Positions 21,797-33,341 of a stretch of 64,000 bases of DNA are shown here, piece by piece. Both the position numbers and the translations under genes were made by a program. Numbering within the stretch: position 1 is the first letter of the stretch; every line of letters starts with the position of its first letter. The notes beneath the pieces are model-generated. The model was not told where the DNA came from. It ran no database searches and saw only the letters and a program-made list of their open reading frames with translations. Origin of the DNA: Henricia sp. BOLD:AAB3569 (lineage: Eukaryota; Echinodermata; Asteroidea; Spinulosida; Echinasteridae); contig JBBELK010000312.1 of assembly GCA_037783545.1 (NCBI GenBank), positions 94,810-158,809 on the forward strand, read 5' to 3'.

Positions 21797-22628
21797 GTGT
21801 GTCCCAAATGCCGGCAAATTTGGAAATCAAGGAATTTTCCAACCAACTTCAAATTTTGCATGCTCCAAACTGTATATATTCCGCACTTGTCATGCAAAAT
21901 TGACAGATTTTCGCTTGGAAATGACTGAGAAATTTCAGAGTTTAGGGAAAACGGAGCTCGGCTGCGTGGTTATTCCCCTAACCGTGGCTGTTGGGACACC
22001 CTGCGCATGCGCCGCGCTGGTGTACATTTGTACGGCCGTTGACTCACCCCAGATTGTGACGGGAATTAGGTCAAAGTGTGTCCCAAATGCCGGCAAATTT
22101 GGAAATCAAGGAATTTTCCAACCAACTTCAAATTTTGCATGCTCCAAACTGTATATATTCCGCACTTGTCATGCAAAATTGACAGATTTTCGATGGGAAA
22201 TGACGGAGAAATTTCAGAGTTTAGGGAAAACGGAGCTCGGCTGCGTGGTTATTCCCCTAACCGTGGAGGTTGGGACACCCTGCGCATGCGCTGGTGTACA
22301 TTTCTACGGCCGTTGACTCACCCCAGATTGTGACGGGAATTAGGTCAAAGTGTGTCCCAAATGCCGGCAAATTTGGAAATCAAGGAATTTTCCAACCAAC
22401 TTCAAATTTTGCATGCTCCAAACTGTATATATTCCGCACTTGTCATGCAAAATTGACAGATTTTCGCTGGGAAATGACGGAGAAATTTCAGAGTTTAGGG
22501 AAAACGGAGCTCGGCTGCGTGGTTATTCCCCTAACCGTGGCTGTTGGGACACCCTGCGCATGCGCCGCGCTGGTGTACATTTGTACGGCCGTTGACTCAC
22601 TCCAGATTGTGACGGGAATTAGGTCAAA
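21797..22628 (+). repeat. 832-bp trimer (GACTGAG-B, C, B)
   Basis: Starts with another GCTTGG/GACTGAG 279-bp monomer, followed by a C monomer with CGATGGG and a B monomer ending CACTCCAG. It is a frame-shifted relative of the preceding trimer, as expected if unequal exchange occurred out of register by one monomer. Confidence 0.75.
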
Positions 22629-23454
22629 GTGTGTCCCAAATGCCGGCAAATTTGGAAATCAAGGAATTTTCCAACCAACTTCAAATTTTGCATGCTCCAA
22701 ACTGTATATATTCCGCACTTGTCATGCAAAATTGACAGATTTTCGCTGGGAAATGACGGAGAAATTTCAGAGTTTAGGGAAAACGGAGCTCGGCTGCGTG
22801 GTTATTCCCCTAACCGTGGAGGTTGGGACACCCTGCGCATGCGCTGGTGTACATTTCTACGGCCGTTGACTCACCCCAGATTGTGACGGGAATTAGGTCA
22901 AAGTGTGTCCCAAATGCCGGCAAATTTGGAAATCAAGGAATTTTCCAACCAACTTCAAATTTTGCATGCTCCAAACTGTATATATTCCGCACTTGTCATG
23001 CAAAATTGACAGATTTTCGCTGAGAAATGACGGAGAAATTTCAGAGTTTAGGGAAAACGGAGCTCGGCTGCGTGGTTATTCCCCTAACCGTGGCTGTTGG
23101 GACACCCTGCGCCGCGCTTGTGTACATTTCTACGGCCGTTGACTCACCCCAGATTGTGACGGGAATTAGGTCAAAGTGTGTCCCAAATGCCGGCAAATTT
23201 GGAAATCAAGGAATTTTCCAACCAACTTCAAATTTTGCATGCTCCAAACTGTATATATTCCGCACTTGTCATGCAAAATTGACAGATTTTCGCTGGGAAA
23301 TGACGGAGAAATTTCAGAGTTTAGGGAAAACGGAGCTCGGCTGCGTGGTTATTCCCCTAACCGTGGCTGTTGGGACACCCTGCGCATGCGCCGCGCTGGT
23401 GTACATTTGTACGGCCGTTGACTCACCCCAGATTGTGACGGGAATTAGGTCAAA
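22629..23454 (+). repeat. 826-bp trimer, copy 2
   Basis: C with GGAGGTTGG, D with GCTGAG, then B; same order as 19,866-20,691. Confidence 0.85.
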
Positions 23455-25094
23455 GTGTGTCCCAAATGCCGGCAAATTTGGAAATCAAGGAATTTTCCAA
23501 CCAACTTCAAATTTTGCATGCTCCAAACTGTATATATTCCGCACTTGTCATGCAAAATTGTCAGATTTTCGCTGGGAAATGACGGAGATATTTCAGAGTT
23601 TAGGGAAAACGGAGCTCGGCTGCGTGGTTATTCCCCTAACCGTGGAGGTTGAGACACCCTGCGCATGCGCTGGTGTACATTTCTACGGCCGTTGACTCAC
23701 CCCAGATTGTGACGGGAATTAGGTCAAAGTGTGTCCCAAATGCCGGCAAATTTGGAAATCAAGGAATTTTCCAATCAACTTCAAATTTTGCATGCTCCAA
23801 ACTGTATATATTCCGCACTTGTCATGCAAAATTGACAGATTTTCGCTGGGAAATGACGGAGAAATTTCAGAGTTTAGGGAAAACGGAGCTCGGCTGCGTG
23901 GTTATTCCCCTAACCGTGGCTGTTGGGACACCCTACGCCGCGCTTGTGTACATTTCTACGGCCGTTGACTCACCCCAGATTGTGACGGGAATTAGGTCAA
24001 AGTGTGTCCCAAATGCCGGCAAATTTGGAAATCAAGGAATTTTCCAACCAACTTCAAATTTTGCATGCTCCAAACTGTATATATTCCGCACTTGTCATGC
24101 AAAATTGACAGATTTTCGCTGGGAAATGACGGAGAAATTTCAGAGTTTAGGGAAAACGGAGCTCGGCTGCGTGGTTATTCCCCTAACCGTGGCTGTTGAG
24201 ACACCCTGCGCCGCGCTGGTGTACATTTGTACGGCCGTTGACTCACCCCAGATTGTGACGGGAATTAGGTCAAAGTGTGTCCCAAATGCCGGCAAATTTG
24301 GAAATCAAGGAATTTTCCAACCAACTTCAAATTGTGCATGCTCCAAACTGTATATATTCCGCACTTGTCATGCAAAATTGACAGATTTTCGCTGGGAAAT
24401 GACGGAGATATTTCAGAGTTTAGGGAAAACGGAGCTCGGCTGCGTGGTTATTCCCCTAACCGTGGAGGTTGAGACACCCTGCGCATGCGCTGGTGTACAT
24501 TTCTACGGCCGTTGACTCACCCCAGATTGTGACGGGAATTAGGTCAAAGTGTGTCCCAAATGCCGGCAAATTTGGAAATCAAGGAATTTTCCAATCAACT
24601 TCAAATTTTGCATGCTCCAAACTGTATATATTCCGCACTTGTCATGCAAAATTGACAGATTTTCGCTGGGAAATGACGGAGAAATTTCAGAGTTTAGGGA
24701 AAACGGAGCTCGGCTGCGTGGTTATTCCCCTAACCGTGGCTGTTGGGACACCCTACGCCGCGCTTGTGTACATTTCTACGGCCGTTGACTCACCCCAGAT
24801 TGTGACGGGAATTAGGTCAAAGTGTGTCCCAAATGCCGGCAAATTTGGAAATCAAGGAATTTTCCAACCAACTTCAAATTTTGCATGCTCCAAACTGTAT
24901 ATATTCCGCACTTGTCATGCAAAATTGACAGATTTTCGCTGGGAAATGACGGAGAAATTTCAGAGTTTAGGGAAAACGGAGCTCGGCTGCGTGGTTATTC
25001 CCCTAACCGTGGCTGTTGGGACACCCTGCGCCGCGCTGGTGTACATTTGTACGGCCGTTGACTCACCCCAGATTGTGACGGGAATTAGGTCAAA
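23455..25094 (+). repeat. 820-bp trimer, two tandem copies
   Basis: Each copy is 274 + 273 + 273 bp: a C monomer with GAGATATTTC and GAGGTTGAGAC; a D monomer with CCAATCAAC and CCCTACGCC; and a plain A monomer (with GTTGAGAC only in the first copy). The boundary is at 24,275. Private doubles such as CCAATCAAC plus CCCTACGCC in both copies show a direct tandem duplication. Confidence 0.85.
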
Positions 25095-26750
25095 GTGTGT
25101 CCCAAATGCCGGCAAATTTGGAAATCAAGGAATGTTCCAACCAACTTCAAATTTTGCATGCTCCAAACTGTATATATTCCGCACTTGTCATGCAAAATTG
25201 ACAGATTTTCGCTGGGAAATGACGGAGAAATTTCAGAGTTTAGGGAAAACGGAGCTCGGCTGCGTGGTTATTCCCATAACCGTGGCTGTTGGGACACCCT
25301 GCGCCGCGCTGGTGTACATTTGTACGGCCGTTGACTCACCCCATATTGTGACGGGAATTAGGTCAAAGTGTGTCCCAAATGCCGGCAAATTTGGAAATCA
25401 AGGAATTTTCCAACCAACTTCAAATTTTGCATGCTCCAAACTGTATATATTCCGCACTTGTCATGCAAAATTGACATATTTTCGCTGGGAAATGACGGAG
25501 AAATTTCAGAGTTTAGGGAAAACGGAGCTCGGCTGCGTGGTTATTCCCCTAACCGTGGCTGTTGGGACACCCTGCGCATGCGCCGCGCTGGTGTACATTT
25601 GTACGGCCGTTGACTCACCCCAGATTGTGACGGGAATTAGGTCAAAGTGTGTCCCAAATGCCGGCAAATTTGGAAATCAAGGAATGTTCCAACCAACTTC
25701 AAATTTTGCATGCTCCAAACTGTATATATTCCGCACTTGTCATGCAAAATTGACAGATTTTCGCTGGGAAATGACGGAGAAATTTCAGAGTTTAGGGAAA
25801 ACGGAGCTCGGCTGCGTGGTTATTCCCATAACCGTGGCTGTTGGGACACCCTGCGCCGCGCTGGTGTACATTTGTACGGCCGTTGACTCACCCCATATTG
25901 TGACGGGAATTAGGTCAAAGTGTGTCCCAAATGCCGGCAAATTTGGAAATCAAGGAATTTTCCAACCAACTTCAAATTTTGCATGCTCCAAACTGTATAT
26001 ATTCCGCACTTGTCATGCAAAATTGACATATTTTCGCTGGGAAATGACAGAGAAATTTCAGAGTTTAGGGAAAACGGAGCTCGGCTGCGTGGTTATTCCC
26101 CTAACCGTGGCTGTTGGGACACCCTGCGCATGCGCCGCGCTGGTGTACATTTGTACGGCCGTTGACTCACCCCAGATTGTGACGGGAATTAGGTCAAAGT
26201 GTGTCCCAAATGCCGGCAAACTTGGATATCAAGGAATTTTCCAACCAACTTCAAATTTTGCATGCTCCAAACTGTATATATTCCGCACTTGTCATGCAAA
26301 ATTGACAGATTTTCGCTGGGAAATGACGGAGAAATTTCAGAGTTTAGGGAAAACGGAGCTCGGCTGCGTGGTTATTCCCATAACCGTGGCTGTTGGGACA
26401 CCCTGCGCCGCGCTGGTGTACATTTGTACGGCCGTTGACTCACCCCATATTGTGACGGGAATTAGGTCAAAGTGTGTCCCAAATGCCGGCAAATTTGGAA
26501 ATCAAGGAATTTTCCAACCAACTTCAAATTTTGCATGCTCCAAACTGTATATATTCCGCACTTGTCATGCAAAATTGACATATTTTCGCTGGGAAATGAC
26601 GGAGAAATTTCAGAGTTTAGGGAAAACGGAGCTCGGCTGCGTGGTTATTCCCCTAACCGTGGCTGTTGGGACACCCTGCGCATGCGCCGCGCTGGTGTAC
26701 ATTTGTACGGCCGTTGACTCACCCCAGATTGTGACGGGAATTAGGTCAAA
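25095..26750 (+). repeat. 552-bp dimer, three tandem copies
   Basis: Each dimer is 273 + 279 bp: a monomer with CCCATAACC and CCCATATTG, then a GACATATT 279-bp monomer. Boundaries are at 25,647 and 26,199. In copies 1 and 2 the first monomer has GGAATGTTCC. In copy 3 it instead has AAACTTGGATATC, the earliest occurrence of the marker that dominates the 3' domain. A fourth, separated dimer lies at 28,944-29,495. Confidence 0.88.
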
Positions 26751-27297
26751 GTGTGTCCCAAATGCCGGCAAATTTGGAAATCAAGGAATTTTCCAACCAA
26801 CTTCAAATTTTGCATGCTCCAAACTGTATATATTCCGCACTTGTCATGCAAAATTGACAGATTTTCGCTGGGAAATGACGGAGACATTTCAGAGTTTAGG
26901 GAAAACGGAGCTCGGCTGCGTGGTTATTCCCCTAACCGTGGAGGTTGAGACACCCTGCGCATGCGCTGGTGTACATTTCTACGGCCGTTGACTCACCCCA
27001 GATTGTGACGGGAATTAGGTCAAAGTGTGTCCCAAATGCCGGCAAATTTGGAAATCAAGGAATTTTCCAATCAACTTCAAATTTTGCATGCTCCAAACTG
27101 TATATATTCCGCACTTGTCATGCAAAATTGACAGATTTTCGCTGGGAAATGACGGAGAAATTTCAGAGTTTAGGGAAAACGGAGCTCGGCTGCGTGGTTA
27201 TTCCCCTAACCGTGGCTGTTGGGACACCCTGCGCCGCGCTTGTGTACATTTCTACGGCCGTTGACTCACCCCAGATTGTGACGGGAATTAGGTCAAA
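26751..27297 (+). repeat. Dimer of C (GAGACATTTC) and CCAATCAAC-D monomers
   Basis: 274 + 273 bp. This repeats the first two monomers of the 820-bp trimers, with GAGACATTTC in place of GAGATATTTC, and the third monomer is lacking. Confidence 0.75.
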
Positions 27298-28123
27298 GTG
27301 TGTCCCAAATGCCGGCAAATTTGGAAATCAAGGAATTTTCCAACCAACTTCAAATTTTGCATGCTCCAAACTGTATATATTCCGCACTTGTCATGCAAAA
27401 TTGACAGATTTTCGCTGGGAAATGACGGAGAAATTTCAGAGTTTAGGGAAAACGGAGCTCGGCTGCGTGGTTATTCCCCTAACCGTGGAGGTTGGGACAC
27501 CCTGCGCATGCGCTGGTGTACATTTCTACGGCCGTTGACTCACCCCAGATTGTGACGGGAATTAGGTCAAAGTGTGTCCCAAATGCCGGCAAATTTGGAA
27601 ATCAAGGAATTTTCCAACCAACTTCAAATTTTGCATGCTCCAAACTGTATATATTCCGCACTTGTCATGCAAAATTGACAGATTTTCGCTGAGAAATGAC
27701 GGAGAAATTTCAGAGTTTAGGGAAAACGGAGCTCGGCTGCGTGGTTATTCCCCTAACCGTGGCTGTTGGGACACCCTGCGCCGCGCTTGTGTACATTTCT
27801 ACGGCCGTTGACTCACCCCAGATTGTGACGGGAATTAGGTCAAAGTGTGTCCCAAATGCCGGCAAATTTGGAAATCAAGGAATTTTCCAACCAACTTCAA
27901 ATTTTGCATGCTCCAAACTGTATATATTCCGCACTTGTCATGCAAAATTGACAGATTTTCGCTGGGAAATGACGGAGAAATTTCAGAGTTTAGGGAAAAC
28001 GGAGCTCGGCTGCGTGGTTATTCCCCTAACCGTGGCTGTTGGGACACCCTGCGCATGCGCCGCGCTGGTGTACATTTGTACGGCCGTTGACTGACCCCAG
28101 ATTGTGACGGGAATTAGGTCAAA
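27298..28123 (+). repeat. 826-bp trimer, copy 3
   Basis: C, GCTGAG-D, B in the same order as the copies at 19,866 and 22,629. At the end of the B monomer GACTCACC reads GACTGACC (28,091), which introduces a stop in the long open frame. Confidence 0.85.
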
Positions 28124-29495
28124 GTGTGTCCCAAATGCCGGCAAATTTGGAAATCAAGGAATTTTCCAACCAACTTCAAATTTTGCATGCTCCAAACTGT
28201 ATATATTCCGCACTTGTCATGCAAAATTGACAGATTTTCGCTGGGAAATGACGGAGAAATTTCAGAGTTTAGGGAAAACGGAGCTCGGCTGCGTGGTTAT
28301 TCCCCTAACCGTGGAGGTTGAGACACCCTGCGCATGCGCTGGTGTACATTTCTACGGCCGTTGACTCACCCCAGATTGTGACGGGAATTAGGTCAAAGTG
28401 TGTCCCAAATGCCGGCAAATTTGGAAATCAAGGAATTTTCCAATCAACTTCAAATTTTGCATGCTCCAAACTGTATATATTCCGCACTTGTCATGCAAAA
28501 TTGACAGATTTTCGCTGGGAAATGACGGAGAAATTTCAGAGTTTAGGGAAAACGGAGCTCGGCTGCGTGGTTATTCCCCTAACCGTGGCTGTTGGGACAC
28601 CCTGCGCCGCGCTTGTGTACATTTCTACGGCCGTTGACTCACCCCAGATTGTGACGGGAATTAGGTCAAAGTGTGTCCCAAATGCCGGCAAATTTGGAAA
28701 TCAAGGAATTTTCCAACCAACTTCAAATTTTGCATGCTCCAAACTGTATATATTCCGCACTTGTCATGCAAAATTGACAGATTTTCGCTGGGAAATGACG
28801 GAGAAATTTCAGAGTTTAGGGAAAACGGAGCTCGGCTGCGTGGTTATTCCCCTAACCGTGGCTGTTGGGACACCCTGCGCCGCGCTGGTGTACATTTGTA
28901 CGGCCGTTGACTCACCCCAGATTGTGACGGGAATTAGGTCAAAGTGTGTCCCAAATGCCGGCAAATTTGGAAATCAAGGAATGTTCCAACCAACTTCAAA
29001 TTTTGCATGCTCCAAACTGTATATATTCCGCACTTGTCATGCAAAATTGACAGATTTTCGCTGGGAAATGACGGAGAAATTTCAGAGTTTAGGGAAAACG
29101 GAGCTCGGCTGCGTGGTTATTCCCATAACCGTGGCTGTTGGGACACCCTGCGCCGCGCTGGTGTACATTTGTACGGCCGTTGACTCACCCCATATTGTGA
29201 CGGGAATTAGGTCAAAGTGTGTCCAAAATGCCGGCAAATTTGGAAATCAAGGAATTTTCCAACCAACTTCAAATTTTGCATGCTCCAAACTGTATATATT
29301 CCGCACTTGTCATGCAAAATTGACATATTTTCGCTGGGAAATGACGGAGAAATTTCAGAGTTTAGGGAAAACGGAGCTCGGCTGCGTGGTTATTCCCCTA
29401 ACCGTGTCTGTTGGGACACCCTGCGCATGCGCCGCGCTGGTGTACATTTGTACGGCCGTTGACTCACCCCAGATTGTGACGGGAATTAGGTCAAA
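28124..29495 (+). repeat. 1,372-bp pentamer duplicated from 24,275-25,646
   Basis: Five monomers in the same order and with the same length as 24,275-25,646: C with GGTTGAGAC, CCAATCAAC-D, plain, GGAATGTTCC/CCCATAACC, and a GACATATT 279-bp form. The offset is 3,849 bp. It contains the last C monomer of the window. Private changes here include TCCAAAATGCC and GTGTCTGTT. Confidence 0.82.
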
Positions 29496-30593
29496 GTGTG
29501 TCCCAAATGCCGGCAAACTTGGATATCAAGGAATTTTCCAACCAACTTCAAATTTTGCATGCTCCAAACTGTATATATTCCGCACTTGTCATGCGAAATT
29601 GACAGATTTTCGCTGGGAAATGACGGAGAAATTTCAGAGTTTAGGGAAAACGGAGCTCGGCTGCGTGGTTATTCCCCTAACCGTGGCTGTTGGGACACCC
29701 TGCGCCGCGCTGGTGTACATTTGTACGGCCGTTGACTCACCCCAGATTGTGACGGGAATTAGGTCAAAGTGTGTCCCAAATGCCGGCAAATTTGGAAATC
29801 AAGGAATTTTCCAACCAACTTCAAATTTTGCATGCTCCAAACTGTATATATTCCGCACTTGTCATGCAAAATTGACAGATTTTCGCTGGGAAATGACGGA
29901 TAAATTTCAGAGTTTAGGGAAAACGGAGCTCGGCTGCGTGGTTATTCCCCTAACCGTGGCTGTTGGGACACCCTGCGCCGCGCTGGTGTACATTTGTACG
30001 GCCGTTGACTCACCCCAGATTGTGACGGGAATTAGGTCAAAGTGTGTCCCAAATGCCGGCAAATTTGGAAATCAAGGAATTTTCCAACCAACTTCAAATT
30101 TTGCATGCTCCAAACTGTATATATTCCGCACTTGTCATGCAAAATTGACAGATTTTCGCTGGGAAATGACGGAGAAATTTCAGAGTTTAGGGAAAACGGA
30201 GCTCGGCTGCGTGGTTATTCCCCTAACCGTGGCTGTTGGGACACCCTGCGCCGCGCTGGTGTACATTTGTACGGCCGTTGACTCACCCCAGATTGTGACG
30301 GGAATTAGGTCAAAGTGTGTCCCAAATGCCGGCAAATTTGGAAATCAAGGAATTTTCCAACCAACTTCAAATTTTGCATGCTCCAAACTGTATATATTCC
30401 GCACTTGTCATGCAAAATTGACAGATTTTCGCTGGGAAATGACGGAGACATTTCAGAGTTTAGGGAAAACGGAGCTCGGCTGCGTGGTTATTCCCCTAAC
30501 CGTGGCTGTTGGGACACCCTGCGCATGCGCCGCGCTGGTGTACATTTGTACGGCCGTTGACTCACCCCAGATTGTGACGGGAATTAGGTCAAA
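29496..30593 (+). repeat. 3'-domain higher-order unit, 4-mer (1,098 bp)
   Basis: Begins with an AAACTTGGATATC monomer and ends with a 279-bp monomer (GAGACATTTC). In between are a GATAAATTTC monomer and a plain one. It is the first unit of the pattern that continues to 56 kb: head with GATATC, tail of 279 bp, and a variable number of 273-bp monomers between. Confidence 0.82.
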
Positions 30594-32237
30594 GTGTGTC
30601 CCAAATGCCGGCAAACTTGGATATCAAGGAATTTTCCAACCAACTTCAAATTTTGCATGCTCCAAACTGTATATATTCCGCACTTGTCATGCAAAATTGA
30701 CAGATTTTCGCTGGGAAATGACGGAGAAATTTCAGAGTTTAGGGAAAACGGAGCTCGGCTGCGTGGTTATTCCCCTAACCGTGGCTGTTGGGACACCCTG
30801 CGCCGCGCTGGTGTACATTTGTACGGCCGTTGACTCACCCCAGATTGTGACGGGAATTAGGTCAAAGTGTGTCCCAAATGCCGGCAAATTTGGAAATCAA
30901 GGAATTTTCCAACCAACTTCAAATTTTGCATGCTCCAAACTGTATATATTCCGCACTTGTCATGCAAAATTGACAGATTTTCGCTGGGAAATGACGGAGA
31001 AATTTCAGAGTTTAGGGAAAACGGAGCTCGGCTGCGTGGTTATTCCCCTAACCGTGGCTGTTGGGACACCCTGCGCCGCGCTTGTGTACATTTCTACGGC
31101 CGTTGACTCACCCCAGATTGTGACGGGAATTAGGTCAAAGTGTGTCCCAAATGCCGGCAAATTTGGAAATCAAGAAATTTTCCAACCAACTTTAAATTTT
31201 GCATGCTCCAAACTGTATATATTCCGCACTTGTCATGCAAAATTGACATATTTTCGCTGGGAAATGACGGAGAAATTTCAGAGTTTAGGGAAAACGGAGC
31301 TCGGCTGCGTGGTTATTCCCCTAACCGTGGCTGTTGGGACACCCTGCGCCGCGCTGGTGTACATTTGTACGGCCGTTGACTCACCCCAGATTGTGACGGG
31401 AATTAGGTCAAAGTGTGTCCCAAATGCCGGCAAATTTGGAAATCAAGGAATTTTCCAACCAACTTCAAATTTTGCATGCTCCAAACTGTATATATTCCGC
31501 ACTTGTCATGCAAAATTGACAGATTTTCGCTGGGAAATGACGGAGAAATTTCAGAGTTTAGGGAAAACGGAGCTCGGCTGCGTGGTTATTCCCCTAACCG
31601 TGGCTGTTGGGACACCCTGCGCCGCGCTGGTGTACATTTGTACGGCCGTTGACTCACCCCAGATTGTGACGGGAATTAGGTCAAAGTGTGTCCCAAATGC
31701 CGGCAAATTTGGAAATCAAGGAATTTTCCAACCAACTTCAAATTTTGCATGCTCCAAACTGTATATATTGCGCACTTGTCATGCAAAATTGACAGATTTT
31801 CGCTGGGAAATGACGGAGAAATTTCAGAGTTTAGGGAAAACGGAGCTCGGCTGCGTGGTTATTCCCCTAACCGTGGCTGTTGGGACACCCTGCGCCGCGC
31901 TGGTGTACATTTGTACGGCCGTTGACTCACCCCAGATTGTGACGGGAATTAGGTCAAAGTGTGTCCCAAATGCCGGCAAATTTGGAAATCAAGGAATTTT
32001 CCAACCAACTTCAAAATTTGCATGCTCCAAACTGTATATATTCCGCACTTGTCATGCAAAATTGACATATTTTCGCTGGGAAATGACGGAGAAATTTCAG
32101 AGTTTAGGGAAAACGGAGCTCGGCTGCGTGGTTATTCCCCTAACCGTGGCTGTTGGGACACCCTGCGCATGCGCCGCGCTGGTGTACATTTGTACGGCCG
32201 TTGACTCACCCCAGATTGTGACGGGAATTAGGTCAAA
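30594..32237 (+). repeat. Higher-order unit, 6-mer (1,644 bp)
   Basis: Order: AAACTTGGATATC head; D; TTTAAAT with CAAGAAATT and GACATATT; plain; TATATTGCGC; GACATATT 279-bp tail with TTCAAAATT. The same six-position order reappears at 37,740-39,383 and 41,580-43,224. Confidence 0.87.
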
Positions 32238-33341
32238 GTGTGTCCCAAATGCCGGCAAATTTGGATATCAAGGAATTTTCCAACCAACTTCAAATTTTGC
32301 ATGCTCCAAACTGTATATATTCCGCACTTGTCATGCAAAATTGACAGATTTTCGCTGGGAAATGACGGAGAAATTTCAGAGTTTAGGGAAAACGGAACTC
32401 GGCTGCGTGGTTATTCCCCTAACCGTGGCTGTTGGGACACCCTGCGCCGCGCTGGTGTACATTTGTACGGCCGTTGACTCACCCCAGATTGTGACGGGAA
32501 TTAGGTCAAAGTGTGTCCCAAATGCCGGCAAATTTGGAAATCAAGGAATTTTCCAACCAACTTCAAATTTTGCATGCTCCAAACTGTATATATTCCGCAC
32601 TTGTCATGCAAAATTGACAGATTTTCGCTGGGAAATGACGGAGAAATTTCAGAGTTTAGGGAAAACGGAGCTCGGCTGCGTGGTTATTCCCCTAACCGTG
32701 GCTGTTGGGACACCCTGCGCATGCGCCGCGCTGGTGTACATTTGTACGGCCGTTGACTCACCCCAGATTGTGACGGGAATTAGGTCAAAGTGTGTCCCAA
32801 ATGCCGGCAAACTTGGATATCAAGGAATTTTCCAACCAACTTCAAATTTTGCATGCTCCAAACTGTATATATTCCGCACTTGTCATGCAAAATTGACAGA
32901 TTTTCGCTGGGAAATGACGGAGAAATTTCAGAGTTTAGGGAAAACGGAGCTCGGCTGCGTGGTTATTCCCCTAACCGTGGCTGTTGGGACACCCTGCGCC
33001 GCGCTGGTGTACATTTGTACGGCCGTTGACTCACCCCAGATTGTGACGGGAATTAGGTCAAAGTGTGTCCCAAATGCCGGCAAATTTGGAAATCAAGGAA
33101 TTTTCCAACCAACTTCAAATTTTGCATGCTCCAAACTGTATATATTCCGCACTTGTCATGCAAAATTGACAGATTTTCGCTGGGAAATGACGGATAAATT
33201 TCAGAGTTTAGGGAAAACGGAGCTCGGCTGCGTGGTTATTCCCCTAACCGTGGCTGTTGGGACACCCTGCGCATGCGCCGCGCTGGTGTACATTTGTACG
33301 GCCGTTGACTCACCCCAGATTGTGACGGGAATTAGGTCAAA
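32238..33341 (+). repeat. Two higher-order dimers (552 bp each)
   Basis: Each is a GATATC head directly followed by a 279-bp tail. The first head has TTTGGATATC and GGAACTCGG; the second has CTTGGATATC and its tail has GATAAATTTC. These are the shortest units of the series. Confidence 0.85.
32511..32789 (+). repeat. Monomer type B exemplar (279 bp, GCGCATGCGC)
   Basis: Identical in layout to type A except for 6 extra bases (ATGCGC, 32,721-32,726) in the GC tract, creating the perfect 10-bp palindrome GCGCATGCGC at 32,717-32,726. Thirty-nine copies of this form occur between 7,776 and 50,059. Removing ATGCGC from between the GCGC direct repeats gives type A, and removing 5 bp of CGCGC just downstream gives type C. 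B is therefore the simplest ancestor of the other two. This is inference from parsimony. Confidence 0.9.
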
